Shown one piece after another: positions 33,973 to 45,442 of a DNA stretch of 64,000 nt. The position numbers were made by a program, and so were the translations under genes. This DNA is from Cylicocyclus nassatus (lineage: Eukaryota > Nematoda > Chromadorea > Rhabditida > Strongylidae). Each line of letters begins with the position of its first letter. The first letter of the stretch is position 1. The notes below the pieces were generated by a model that had not been told where the DNA came from, made no database searches, and was given only the letters and a program-made list of their open reading frames with translations. The stretch covers positions 43,459,585 through 43,523,584 of the forward strand of contig CATQJL010000316.1 of the NCBI GenBank assembly GCA_958299035.1, written 5' to 3'.

Positions 33973-35450
33973 GTCTATATATAGCACGTCAACACATTTA
34001 TTGCAGTTCAAGGCGAGGGTGCAGTCATAAATGCTACCGACCAAATTAGTTGTTGTAGAAGGTCCATTGATGAAACCATGCTGCTCAGCAGGGACCAGGT
34101 CAGATATGTTGATCCAAGACAAAAGTTTATCTTGAACATACTTCTCCATCACTTTTGCAACTGTCGGTAAAAGACTGATAGGGCGAAACCCTTTCACCAA
34201 CTTGGCACCCTGGACCTTTGGGATAGCCGTCACAAGTGCATGTTCCAAAGTGCAGGGACCTCACCTAACAACATGGATATATTGAATATATGTGTCAAAG
34301 GAGTAGCCAACGACGAGGCACACTCTTTGTATACAATTTAAGGTATGCCGTCATAAGTCTCAGTAACGGAGCTTTTGAGATGTCTCAAAATTCGGCACAC
34401 TCCAAATGATTCAAAGAATACAGAAGAAATTTTACTCCGTCTTTGGCACATACTATTATCTTCAGGTGCAGGAAAACTGTCTGCACAGTAAAGAAACTGG
34501 CAAAGTACTCTCCAAGCACTTTCGCCTTGTCGGCATTGCTAGAAAATCGAACATCAAGCTCATTTTGAAGGGTGGGCAGATTTGAACTCGGTCTCATTTT
34601 TGCATTGGTATAAAGGAAGAGGCTTCAAGAAGACTTCAGTGCAAGCCGACGCTCACGATTAGACAAGAACTCTTTCATATGATGGTCAATGTCTGAGCAA
34701 ACTTTCTTATACAAATCATCATGCAAAGGATAGCCAAGTTCTTCAAACACTCGGCTGTTTTGCAGGTTCAGTGCTTGTATATGGGGAGGCAATTTAGCAG
34801 TAGCTAAACTTGAAATTTTGAAGGGAACAAATATACTGAAAGCTTCAAAATAATATTTTACAAAATCTGTGGTATACATCGGAACACGACCTCTACTGAT
34901 CAAACTGAGAGAGCCAATCAATTCCAGAAAAGTATTCGTTTAAAGTTTTGTAATTAACTTTGTGAAAATCAGGAACCGGAAATGGAAGGGTAGACATTTT
35001 GGGAATATCAAGCACTTCAAAACGAACCATCCCATGATCCGAGGAGCCAAGTGGTGGAAGTACGCTTGTATTGAAAAGCTTAACAGCAGAGGAAAGAACT
35101 AAGTTAAGGATATGATTTTCATGAGTTGGGGAAGATACAGATTGTACGAGTCCATTCCCGACAAAATAAGTCAGAAATGATGCAGATGCACTATTCAAAG
35201 CCTTTAAATTCATCCAGTCAGTCTGTAAATTGAAATCTCCAAGTATGATAGATTCAACATTTTCATTAGCGAGAGCAAAAAGGCTGATTATATTCAAAAG
35301 ACTGTCATCTCATTCTTATTGGAATTGGGTGGACGGTATACGGTTAAAAACGTATACGATTCGTTTGTACGAGTGAACAACATCCACTATAAGTACATCT
35401 GATTTCAAAACTGCGTTACATTCAATACGATTGGCTATTGAATATCATGA

Positions 35451-35928
35451 TGCGAACATCGGACGCCTTGATAACGACCCCCTCCCCCTCCCTGATTTCT
35501 CAATTATGACCGCCCCCCGCGGCTACCTCTTTGGAATACTCGAAATTTTTAAAAAGTTTTGAGTTCAAAAAACTTGCATAACACATAAAGCCACACTAAA
35601 AACTAAGAATTCCAAAGCTCCAAAACACGATTATTGTTATAACTAAACGAGTACAAGAACTAAGCGAATGTTCCTTAAAACAAGAAAGATTTGAATTCCT
35701 GAGTGCGAAGTGGTTTTTCGTAAAGAGAAATGCGTGACCCGTCTGCAAATCACTTTGAAATACAATACGGAAGTACAAAAAATGCAACAATCTGCAAAAG
35801 ATTTGCTTTGTCTGCCTGCCATCATATCATTTATAACTAATTCATGTAACTCTAAACAAAAACCATGGAAATGAAGGAAATTTAGATATGGTATAATTGA
35901 AGGGATGTAAACTTTGGCGATTAACTCA
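35451..35928. other. Intron DNA, no supported feature
   Basis: C-rich words near 35480-35520 (gaccccctccccctccc) resemble the subterminal part of the hAT-like element, but ends are absent. Nothing else seen. Confidence 0.35.
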
Positions 35929-36382
35929 CAAGGGAAGGATGATCGGTTGAAGTAGCCATTTGGAATGAGCTGTATATTAGGAAACCGTCCTTGGTAGGCA
36001 AACTCAAAACTACTTTCGCTAAGTGCCGAGCGCTTTTGTGGGGGGAGTTACAAAGCCATTTTCCTCCGGCGCAGGCGGCGCACCCAGTGATGGGCGAGGC
36101 GCTAGAAGAATGCAGCAGTGTGACGGTGACGCAGTGGCAAGCAGAGGTGCGATGGGGGGAGCCGGGCTTACCGAAAGTGAAGGTGTAGTGTCGGACACTC
36201 ACCTCAAAAACGTCGACGGGGGGCGGGGAGGGAGGTGCGGGGGGGGGGGGGTAGAACGGACGAACAGAGCTATCCTTCTAGGTCGAACTGTGACCCAACG
36301 GCCCTCTTTAGGGCCACAGATACGATGAATATTAAAAATATTTATAAATTTTATTTATAAATATTTAAAATAGACGTGATTA

Positions 36383-38240
36383 GTAAATGGTGCATTTGGG
36401 AGTAAAAGTTTTTTGGACTGTACGGGTTTTATTAAGTAAATTTTCTCATAACTCAGATAATCGCCAGAAGCAGGCGGTCCGCAAACCCGCGCTTTTCTGC
36501 AGGCGGTCAGCAGAATTTTGGGGCGTGGCCAAACCTTCAGCGGGCGGCACTTCCTTTACGGTCGCATATTCTGCCAGCGGGCAGCAATACAGCATTTTTT
36601 GCAAGCGCTCGGCAAATAATTTCTTTCAGCGAGCGCTGGCCAAACTTTCAGCAAGCGCTCGGACTCTTTTTAGGCATTTTCGGGCGTACGTCGAGCGCAG
36701 GTAAGACTATGTGTGGCAGAGGTGTCACCGTTGGTTTAATTACTCAAGTTTGAGGTACTTTCTCCCAGCGGAAAGTACCTGGGGGCCCCCGAAATTTTTG
36801 CATATTCTCGCGGAAAGTCCGCGAGAATGCGGCCACTGCGCCGCAGTTAATCCATAAAGAAACTGCGATTGTTCTTCAAGCATTTGTCTTCAATTTCGCC
36901 AACTTTCTTCCAAATTTCTGCAAGCGGGCGGCAAAAAATCAACGAACTATTTTTCCGGTGCGCGCTTACCCAAAATTCGCATGGCCGCCTGCCCCCGGCG
37001 GTTATCTGAGAACATGCTGCGAAGGAAGTAGGTCGATCTAGGCAGTTTCCACTGTTATAAATCTGTTGTTTGAAGATGTCAGCAGTTGCGACTTTATAGG
37101 TTTTGAAGAATAAATGGTGCTCTATCAGATAGTGAAAAAATCGAGTTGATTTGAGAGATAGTCGCCGAAAACCAGAATTCTAAAAAAATACGCCATTTTA
37201 GCGTGTTTAGTGACAGCTGACAGTTAAACTCATATAAATCTTGAATGTGAAAGTGTGTGATGTTGCGACTTCATAGGTTTTAAAGAGTAAGATTTGCCTT
37301 TTCAGGATATACTTTAGCCGCTTCAATCCAATGAAACACCTCCGAGATCCAGAGTCTTGAAAAAGCAGGTAAAAAAGCGCTTTTTGAATTTTAACAGCTC
37401 ATAACCTCTTCAGAACTGGATGAATCATGTTGCGACTTTATAGGTTAGATTCTTCTCATCAAGGGCTTTCAGATGATGTATAATATGCGGGGGTTTAGAG
37501 CCTCCTAAGAATTATGCCCGTGGGGGGAGCCTTTTCATACTAAAGTCTCCCCCTAGCCCACTTTAATGTATTGGAGGGGGGAGACTTTGGTATGAAAAGG
37601 CTCCCCCCACGGGCATAATTCGTAGAAGGCTCTAAACCCCCGCATATTATATATCATCTGAAAGCTCTTGATGAGAAGAATCTAACCTATAAAGTCGCAA
37701 CATGATTCATGCAGTTCTGAAGAAGTTATGAGCTGTTGAAATTCAAAAAGCGCTTTTTTACCTGCTTCTTCAAGACTCTGGATCTCGGCATTGTTTCAGT
37801 GAATCGGTACGGCTAAAATACATCCTGATAAGGCAAACCTTACTCTTTAAAACCTATGAAGTTGCAACATCACACACTTTCACATTCAAGATTTATATGA
37901 GTTTAACTGTCAGCTGTCACTAGACACGCTAAAATGGCGTACTTTTTTAAAATTCTGGTTTTCGGCGACTATCTCTCAAATCAAATCGATTTCTTTTTCA
38001 CTATCTGATAGAGCACCATTAATTCTTCATAACCTATAAAGTCGCAACTGCTGACATCTTCAAACAACAGATTCATAACAGTGGAAATTTCGCATGATTT
38101 TTCACTATTTAAATATTCAGAATTCTGATTCTCGGCCGTTACTGCCTAGATCGATTTACTTCCTTTGCAGTATGTTATGACAAAATTTGCTTGATAAAAT
38201 CCGTACAGTTTGGCCAAGTTTTACTTTCAAATACACCATT
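36383..38240. repeat. Foldback element with ~170-bp tandem units in its arms
   Basis: Arms about 36383-37545 (minus the MITE 36452-37010) and 37570-38240 meet at a hairpin of gggggagccttttcata / tatgaaaaggctccccc. Each arm holds three units containing gttgcgact(t/c)(t/c)ataggtt, starting at 37085, 37262 and 37429. The right arm has about 50 bp (near 38095-38145) that the left lacks. Confidence 0.75.
36452..37010. mobile_element. CTCAGAC-type MITE, copy D (long variant)
   Basis: Ends CTCAGATAATCGCCAGAAGC and CCCCCGGCGGTTATCTGAG, flanked by AA (36450-36451, 37011-37012). Inserted in the left arm of the foldback element. The right arm reads the empty site: gtcataacatactg (inverted) against ctcata[A-MITE-A]acatgctg. 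The internal sequence differs from copies A-C. Confidence 0.8.
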
Positions 38241-38427
38241 TACTGAGCACGTTTATTTCAAATATATATGCCGCCGTATACATAAATATATGCTTTCAAT
38301 AATCTTTTTGCGTTTGTTTTGTTTGTTTTCCTTCTTTATCGTCCAGCGAAAAATTTTTTATTCCAAAAGTGAAGGTGGTCACCCTGTACCAGCTAAAAAG
38401 TGAAGGTAGGGGGAGAATCGGCTCCCA

Positions 38428-38500
38428 CTATCGCACTTCTGGTGGCAAGACAGCGGGCTACGAAGCAGATGGTCGAGAGTTCGAGTCCTGCTGATGCTGT
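38428..38500 (+). pseudogene. tRNA-Arg(ACG)-like fragment, plus copy
   Basis: Contains ggtggcaagacagcgg, GGCTACGAAGCAGA (anticodon-arm-like, ACG) and box-B-like GTTCGAGTCCTG. It pairs with the inverted copy at 39225-39291 as the head of an inner inverted repeat. No acceptor stem forms. Confidence 0.5.
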
Positions 38501-39224
38501 TTTGTTTTGCAGTTCTGTAAAAAATCTATTGGGTAACAGTAAACGAAAAATACTCATTTTTAGGCAGCTAAAACAAGCTATTTACTGGTAAGAAGTCACT
38601 ATTTCTGCAATAAGCTATAATCTTCTACAATATGTAAATTTGTGGAGGTTCCGATGTCACAACAAGGGATTCAAATGACATATTAAAATGTATGGAATAC
38701 AACCACAAAATGGCTCAAAGCAGAAGAGCTTCTCGCAGCGCGCGCACTTGCAAAATTAGAATCGATTCACATCCCATGTATTGGCTCTCGATCTGAACTT
38801 TACCTTGCATCATAGGGATTCCATCCTCAAGATCTTATCGCTCATTCACAACAGTTTTGGTCACCGCAATTCAAAAAATTCCTTTCATACTCATGGCATG
38901 CAGCCGGATGCGAGTCTCCTATTCAGTACCGTTTTTCACCGACTTTGATAGGCAATTGTGAAGCTGCTATTGTCATCGTTTATATTTTATCCGATGTGCG
39001 CGCTGCGAGAAGCTCTACTGCTTTGAGCATTTTGTGGTTGTATTCCATACATTTTAATATGTCATTTGAATCCCTTGTTGTGACATCAGAACCTCCGCAA
39101 ATTTACATATCGTAGAAGATTATAGCTTATCGCAGAAATAGTGACTTTTTTCCAGTAAATAGCTTGTTTTAGCTGCCTAAAAATGAGTACATTTACTGTC
39201 ACCCAATAGAACTGCAAAACAAAA

Positions 39225-39291
39225 CATCGTCAACAGGACTCGAACTCTCGACCATCTGCTTCGTAGTCCGCTGTCTTGCCACTGCGTCACC
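39225..39291 (-). pseudogene. tRNA-Arg(ACG)-like fragment, minus copy
   Basis: Read on minus: GGTGACGCAGTGGC (box A), GGACTACGAAGCAGA (anticodon-arm-like) and GTTCGAGTCCTG (box B), 67 nt. The order and ACTACGAA..CAGA words resemble eukaryotic tRNA-Arg(ACG), but acceptor and T stems do not pair, so it is a tRNA-derived repeat head, not a working tRNA. Confidence 0.5.
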
Positions 39292-39500
39292 GCCACAGTG
39301 CTGCGTTGTTCTAGCGCCTCGCTCATGACTGGGTGCGCCGGCTGCGCCGGAGGAAAATGGCTTTGTAACTCCCTCCATGAAACCGCTCGGCACTTAGCGA
39401 GAGTAGTTTTGAGTTTGCCTTACCGAGGACGGTTTCCTAATGCACAGCTCATTCCAAATGGCCACTTCGACCGATCATCCTTCCCTTGTCAGCACTCGTT

Positions 39501-40427
39501 GGTCTAACTTCCTAGACTTAGTTGTCGGTAAAATAAAAAAGAATTCTGCATCGGCTACTACTGCTTCAACTGTTGCATCTTTCCTTTACAGAATTTGCAA
39601 GTACGTCTTTAAAACAATCTGTACATCAATTCCATCAATGTTGCTTCTAAAGGCCAGACTGAGCTAGTGTCTTTTCCGTGTTAGTTAAATAGAAGGATTT
39701 GTTAGGGGCAATGACCAACGATTTTTCTACAGCTGTTCTATTGCATTGTAATGGTTATGCCTGTGATTCATTCTTATGAAGAAATTTGTATTTAGGGAGG
39801 GATATCAAAACTCAGCAATTAAAACTTTCTTGGCTCTGTATTCTGCCACCAAACGCAGGATTCGGACAAAATCTCGATTCACATTTTTTGTCCGGGCCTT
39901 CCCTTGATTTCTGAAAAAAAAACCTGAATCCGTCAAAAACTAATCCAATCCACTTTTTTAAACTGATTTTTGAGTTTGAAGGTAACGATTGACTGAAGAG
40001 GCATTGCAGTTTATTTTTTAGCTAGATCCTTGCATGTCTGACGACGGTCCCGCTCTAAGTGCGACTCAAGACATCTTATGTCCATCCACTTAAAGTCGTA
40101 GGTTTGCTTAAAATGTTGTCTCCGTACACGACCCAAATCTCTCTGGCTGCATCTGCAGCTTTTACGCCTTTTTGTATGCAAAAGATGATAGATGTGAAAA
40201 TGCTTGTTTTCGTTTTCCGGGCTTCATCTTCAGACGCTGATTGTCTAATGAGGATTAGGTTTTCTCAATAAAACTATATTTTTTAAAAAGCATGATCAGA
40301 TCTTTCTTTTTATATACGCATCTTCTTGTACCTCGGCCGCCTTTCGGAGAAGTGGGGATGAAAATGAAAACACTACAACTTATGGAACGACCAATTTTTG
40401 TTTTAAATTCAAAAGCTCCCATTTCAG
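39501..40427. other. Intron DNA before DUF273 exon 4
   Basis: No repeat ends or homology recognised. A short open frame at 39440-39667 runs out of the foldback arm. Confidence 0.35.
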
Positions 40428-40753
40428 GCTCCTATTTTGCCAAGAAATCAAACTTTTCTGTGGTATTCCTTCGTGGTTGGGCAGATTATTCTTTTCGATT
40501 GCCTAAAAGCTACCGCACTCGAGACAACGATGCTATACATGTCAGGAATTTTTTCAAACAAGTATCGGCAATGATTCAACTTTGATTGAAGATGTGGTTG
40601 GTGGAACTGATTGCTCCTAATGCACCTCTGGCACCAGTGTGCTGGTTGCTATGGAGACGTGCAAGGGATATCACGAGCATACAGCACTTTACTGTATGTT
40701 GTAGAGAAGCGATCAAAGATGCAGCATGTCCTCAGATACTCATCTACAAAAGG
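40428..40753 (+). CDS. DUF273 glycosyltransferase-like gene, exons 4-5
   Basis: Exon 4 40428-40540 (acceptor atttcag): SYFAKKSNFS, FLRGWADYSFRLPKS, DNDAIH. Exon 5 40592-40753: MWLVELIAPNAPLAPVCWLL, FTVCCREAIKDA, ILIYKR; donor agg/gtaggc. Exon 4 starts with the last two bases of a Gly codon whose first base ends exon 3, giving VAAG-SYF exactly as DUF273 proteins read, and WADY...LPKS...(D/N)GAIH is the next conserved block of the family. The intron between exons 4 and 5 is 51 bp. The intron before is 16,916 bp and packed with transposons. Two separate gene fragments are possible, but the gapless, phase-correct join makes one gene the simpler reading. Confidence 0.75.
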
Positions 40754-42938
40754 GTAGGCTTTTTCGTATAATGGCAACTTGTTTTGCTTTTATGACAGCG
40801 AATTTATTGCCGTTGTTCATTATAAAGAGACACCATCAGGCATACTTTGCAATTTTGACAAAAAGTTTGGTTAGAAAAATCGTTTCTTTACGACTTCATT
40901 GTGATAGTACTTCAACAACGGTTAGGCTCGAAATAAGGGAAGCCGGCCGTAACAATAGGCGCAAAAAACGTGAAGCAAAAAAAACTACGTTTTTTCTTTT
41001 TGTTGCGTCTAGATAACTAAGCTATTTGTTGCGTCTAGATAACTAAGCTGCAAACAAAATAAGAGGATAAGCTGCCACGGGTCACTTTATCCATCCCATA
41101 ATTGAGCACTCAAGCAGGATTCAGTGAACCCCTTCATTATTCTCTCTCTCTCTCTCTGTCGACTACTTATTGCTCCAATCGCACGAGAGACGCTTAAAAA
41201 ACTCCATGCAAAGACTTCTAAACATGTTTGATCGTCTGGTTAGCGGTTTTTCTGTTAATCTGGTTTCTTTCCTCCTGGCATTCGGACCTAATCGTAGATG
41301 TAGCAAGAGCACATGGTAATAACTGTATCTTATCTGCCCATAACAACATCGTTTTTGGCAAAAGCCTCACCACATTTACACGTGACGTCTTCGAGTAAGC
41401 ATCCTTCCCTGCGTTTTGATGTGATGAGATGTCATCAGCGAAGCGAAAGTAGCGCCCAAATTTCAATGCGCTGAGCGACTTCCGTCATCTTCAGTGCTCG
41501 CTGCAATACCAATTTTAGTTTGGAAAAGGTAAGTTTAATCTCAATTACAGAATATGCTAGAAATCTATCTAGTCGTAATTTTTGGCGAATTAAGCTATTT
41601 TCCTTCAATTCTCCATTGCAGTTTATTTGAAACCAAATTTTTTTTTGAAATTTTTTTAAATTTTCATAGCGTATATTTGCTGATTTGCTGTTCATTAGCT
41701 GTGTATATACCTAACGGTTCTTTTCTAAATTGAGCGAAGAAGCCATTTGGCTCTTGGTCAATGAAATAGCTTATATATGAGGTAAATGAGCGTGACTTCT
41801 CTACAAAATATCAGTGTATGCGGAGGAGTTTACAATTTTTTGCTTACTTACACGAAAACTCCATCCAGTAGCTCGCAAAATGCTGCCTTACATAGAACAC
41901 GTACCCCCCCCCCCCTTTCCTCACACGCACAACGATATTCGATACTGGCGTTGCGCTATCCGCTGCTGCCATGAAAAGCACCATCAATATGCACCTTTGT
42001 GTTGAATATTACGGAAGCAGTGCACACCTTCACGGCCTACGAATACAAGCTAATATAAATCAGAGCTTGCTTATCGATTTATTCAAGGGATTTCGCAATT
42101 GTTACGCTTGCCGCATTTGTCGTTGGCTTCAATTTTGATTCTTGAGATTGAAGAGATTTCTGTAGCGCAGCAGTATGCTCCATCGACAGTCATCGAAGGG
42201 TTCGACGCGCATAAACCTCAATTTGCGGCGGCGACCAAGGCGTGGTCGTGAGCAGCATTCCTTCAGTAGCACACGTCGTGACCTCTGTTTCTTTACATTA
42301 CTACATATTTCGGGATTTACTACGGGCTCAACTTTCGTCTTAGTTTAGAGTGCGAATGAGGATCTCCATTCAAGCCAATAATGTTATGCGAATAGGCATT
42401 TTTTTGTCATACAAAATCGTCTCCAAGATTGCATAGGTCGATGGAATCTTGCAGAATGTGTGCTGCTGATCGTTAATTTGTGGTACAGTTCATCATATAC
42501 CTTTACTGCTTGAAGCTCGATGACAGCTTTGATCTCACTGAAATAAAAAGCCTTCTTCGAATTTTGGGCGTAAGGCCTAAGGCATACTTCCCGTGATTCT
42601 GTCAAAGCGCTACTCAGCGCCTATATGCCAGATGTCTTCAAATTAACCGTGCGCTGGTTTTAAAAGCATAGACGCGTGGCTTTCGTAACTTGCCGCAAAC
42701 GCATTGAGTCTGGCCCAAGCAAAGCAGTTACGACGAATTGTTGCAGTGCTGGATCGCGCAGCGACTGAAATCGCACGAGGTATGCCTTAGGACAAGACAG
42801 GAAATCATCTCTACTTTCGCGATGATACGATGACTTTGTGTCTGTTGTACCGTGCTAAATATTTTCATATCCAGCCTTCTCGCTTGGTTGTTCTTAGTCT
42901 AACTCTTCCTAATTTTTCAATCCCGTTAAAGTATAATA
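40754..42938. other. Intron DNA; tandem duplication, CT run, open GC-richer stretch
   Basis: A 26-bp tandem duplication (41000-41049, ttgttgcgtctagataac...), a short (tc)n run near 41142-41158 and a C run at 41907-41920. From about 42120 to 42800 the composition is GC-richer and several frames are open on both strands with splice-like signals (for example minus acceptor tttttatttcag at 42539, plus donor cgag/gtatgc near 42780). No frame is clearly better, so no gene is called. Confidence 0.3.
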
Positions 42939-43614
42939 CAGGGTGTCCCAAAAAAAGTATCGAACGTTTGATCGTTAATATCTCTCTTTTTAAGAAATCT
43001 TTTGCCTTGCTTCAGGTACCGTTTTGTAGAGCTGGCTTCAACTTAGATTTGAGTTATAGAGCGAATCATTCATCTCTCTTCCTGTAGGATTACGGTAGAA
43101 ACTTGAAACATATGGTGTCAATGTGCAAAAAGCTGCCGTTTCAAAATTTTCTAAAAAAATGTGAAAACTTGTGTATTTGGGTTTTTATGGAAGCTGAGTT
43201 CAATACTCAAGTGTTCACAAGATTACTAAGCTTTCTAAACGGTGTAACCGCACTTTTTAGGAACATTGAAGAAATGGCCGCTACCTCTTACCTAGCATAA
43301 CTCTTCAATGAAGCATCATAATAAATTGGGAACTTTACAGTTATAATCAGCAACTCTAATTAGCCTAGTGTAAAAGTTTTCAGGCTATTTTGTTTCCTTT
43401 TTGGGGCAAAATATGACCTTTTATTGCTTAAAACCCTCTTTGAAGTTTCTACCGTAATCCTACAGTAATGAAGAGGGATGGGTGTTTCGTTCTACACTGC
43501 AAATCTAAGTTGAAGCCAGCTCTACAAAAAGGTACCTAAAGCAAGGAAAAAGACTTCTTTAGAAGAGAGATATTAACGATCAAACTTTCGAAACATTTTT
43601 TTTGGGACGCCCTG
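42939..43614. mobile_element. CAGGGTGTCCC-type foldback MITE
   Basis: Ends CAGGGTGTCCCAAAAAAAGT and TTTTTTTGGGACGCCCTG, flanked by TA (42937-42938, 43615-43616). Inner inverted words: 'cgttaatatctctctt', 'gtagagctggcttcaactta', 'taggattacggtagaaact'. Mariner-like TA target. A stray end of the same family lies at 43718-43764 (acgatcaaacattcg...gggacaccctgta). Confidence 0.8.
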
Positions 43615-43764
43615 TATAATGAAAAAGAAATGAAGACCAAACGAAGCGAAGGTAGTGAATGTTGCTTGCGAATTACCCCGCGTGTGACTCGTACAAAAAA
43701 AAAGTCTGGCAGCCACAATATTATTAACGATCAAACATTCGATACATTTTTTGGGACACCCTGT

Positions 43765-45440
43765 AGATAACCACTCCACTTGCTTGTAATCTGCAGTTTG
43801 CAAACTTTTCACTCGCGGATGGTTTGGAGTAATAGACTATTTTGTGCGGCAAAACGGTCTTGCTGGTATTTGATTTGACCTTTCCTTTGAAACGCCAAAT
43901 GAAGAGCGCCAGAGTTTTTGTAAGGATTACTGCTGGTTCTACGGTTGTTCTTTTGCTTGTGTTGGCTGCCGTACGGTCGTTTAACGAAATGATAGCGTGT
44001 CGCCTTGAAGGAAGAACTGATTGTACGGCATAATCTCCGCCCTAAGCATGGGTAGGTAAGCATGGGTTATAAAGAGATCCAAACTGAAATTGCTGATAAT
44101 ATTCTTAATCCGTCGCGGCGGCAATGTGAAGCCCTTTGGTCTCAAAACGAAGCCTCGATTGGCATTGGCTTCCCAATCTGTACGGTGTCAACCATTACTG
44201 CTACTGCCTTCTTTAAGATCTTATTTTATCGCTTTTTTGCATCGCTTCGTAAGATTGTACGTCAGTTTGTGATTGTCTGTGGCTCTTTCTTGTCCATGTT
44301 GGTGCAAGCTTCAGCGCTTTTTCGTACTTTTGGGCTCTCAACTTCTTTGGCGCAATCATGGAGATGTTGGACGAGTTGTGTATAACGGTTTCTCATGGTA
44401 ATCGGATATAGGAACAAATCGCAGTTTTGAGCGGGAGTTTAGAGGCATGCTTTCTCCAAAGCCACCAATTCAGCAGCCCATACCAAAGCTAAGCAAACCC
44501 TTTGAAAATTACTAGACAACGTTTCTTTACTTAATAGCTATCTGCAGCTTATCACATGTCAGGTTCGGCGGATTTTGATGCAAGTTTGATCAAAATATTT
44601 ACGAATTTGCCATCGATCACATTTCCACGGTTTTTTTCCAACGTTTATGTTTTCAGTCTATTTTCAGACTTTCTGTCAATCAGCTCACGCAATTTTTCTA
44701 TCTATCAGAAATTTTGAAGGCTCCTAGAACGTCATAAAACACTAAAAATGCACCATTTGGTGTTTATCTGACAATAAAAAATCGTACCTTCTCACGTAAA
44801 CCCGTTTTGAGTAGTCGTAGAATAGCCTTTGCCAAACTCAATCGGCTCTACCTATTCCGTCATAGGTAGTACTTGAAAAGAAGGCAATCATCTGATTCCA
44901 TATAAGTTGAAAATATAAAAGAGTTCATTAGGGTACCTTCTGTTGATGAGTCGCCTGTCCATGGTACTCTTCACCGTGTGTACTCCAGGCTAAGCGCGAA
45001 TAAGGGGTTTCTGAACTCGTGATTACTATAAATGGTCCTTCTTGTCAATATAAATTCTGGCAATCCCTTGTTCATTCCGCTGTAGTTTTGATGTGAAACT
45101 CTACTTTGGATTTCGAGCGCAAGGATCAAAAAGAATTGGCTTATTATCACGAACTGCATCACCTGTAAGACCTTTAGAGGCCGATTTCAATTTTCTGCTG
45201 TTCCTATCTGCAGAGTTTTCTTATCCTTTCCTATCTATTTATCTTCCTATCCACTTTCTGAATTCGTAATTGTTCAACTTGGGTTGTTGGTTTTCAAAAA
45301 AATGGTTGTTCGGGTCATCGTATTAAAAAAAACTCCCAAAACGCCCTTTTCTGTCGGCAAACAGAATGCTTATCTTGGTTTAGTTCAATAGCAATAAAGA
45401 TGACTTTAATGTTGTTTAATGAATATTCATTGCTGATATA
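43765..45440. other. Intron DNA, no supported feature
   Basis: Open frames at 44062-44385 (plus) and 43809-44063 (minus) have no recognised domain. On the minus strand a possible exon follows a ttacag acceptor near 45165, but its frame closes quickly. Confidence 0.3.
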
Positions 45441-45442
45441 TA

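Larger units (their letters stand above)
32618..35297 (-). pseudogene. LINE endonuclease/reverse transcriptase ORF, decayed
   Basis: The enzyme would nick target DNA and copy the element RNA by target-primed reverse transcription. Recognisable blocks are the endonuclease (GDFN, SDH), RT motifs (SKAFDRV as motif A, YADD as motif C) and a Cys-poor C-terminus with KLEKMQKTFTRLLYKR. Removing the MITE and one TA restores a normal RT-domain reading (DLGVYVTPDLSF) across 33426/33109, so the ORF was closer to intact when the MITE landed. The remaining stops and shifts make activity very unlikely. Confidence 0.8.
32600..35450 (-). mobile_element. CR1-type non-LTR retrotransposon (LINE), 5'-truncated and broken
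   Basis: Minus-strand frames in order: exonuclease-III-like endonuclease (IILGDFNLQTDW, LGSSDHG; 35297-34893, with an upstream VYRPPNS near 35330), reverse transcriptase (FRPISLLP, QHGF, LYIDLSKAFDRV; 34248-33931; YADD at 33644-33633), and a C-terminal part (RPHLEYCSPVW, KLEKMQK; 33064-32618). Several frameshifts and stops separate the pieces. A CTCAGAC MITE (33109-33426) and a local inverted duplication (33871-33972) interrupt it. Similarity fades near 35450, so the 5' end is missing. It lies antisense in the DUF273 intron. Confidence 0.85.
35929..39500. mobile_element. Composite foldback element with ~0.25-kb outer inverted repeats
   Basis: 35929-36175 and about 39253-39500 are inverted copies (acaagggaaggatgatcggt / accgatcatccttcccttgt; 'tccatttggaatgagctgt'; 'gccattttcctccggcgcaggcggcgc'). 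Between them lie a foldback element (36383-38240) with a MITE in its left arm, and an inner inverted pair (38428-38740 / 39000-39291) containing tRNA-Arg-like sequence. No coding frame matches a transposase. GC-rich frames at 36000-36330 are by-products. Confidence 0.65.

Noticed and set aside
36023..36328. Gly/Ala-rich open frames
   Set aside because: They cover a G-rich part of the outer foldback arm, inverted at 39253-39500, with poly-G; by-product of composition.
39225..39291. Functional tRNA-Arg gene
   Set aside because: Acceptor and T stems do not pair and the sequence is part of an inverted repeat.
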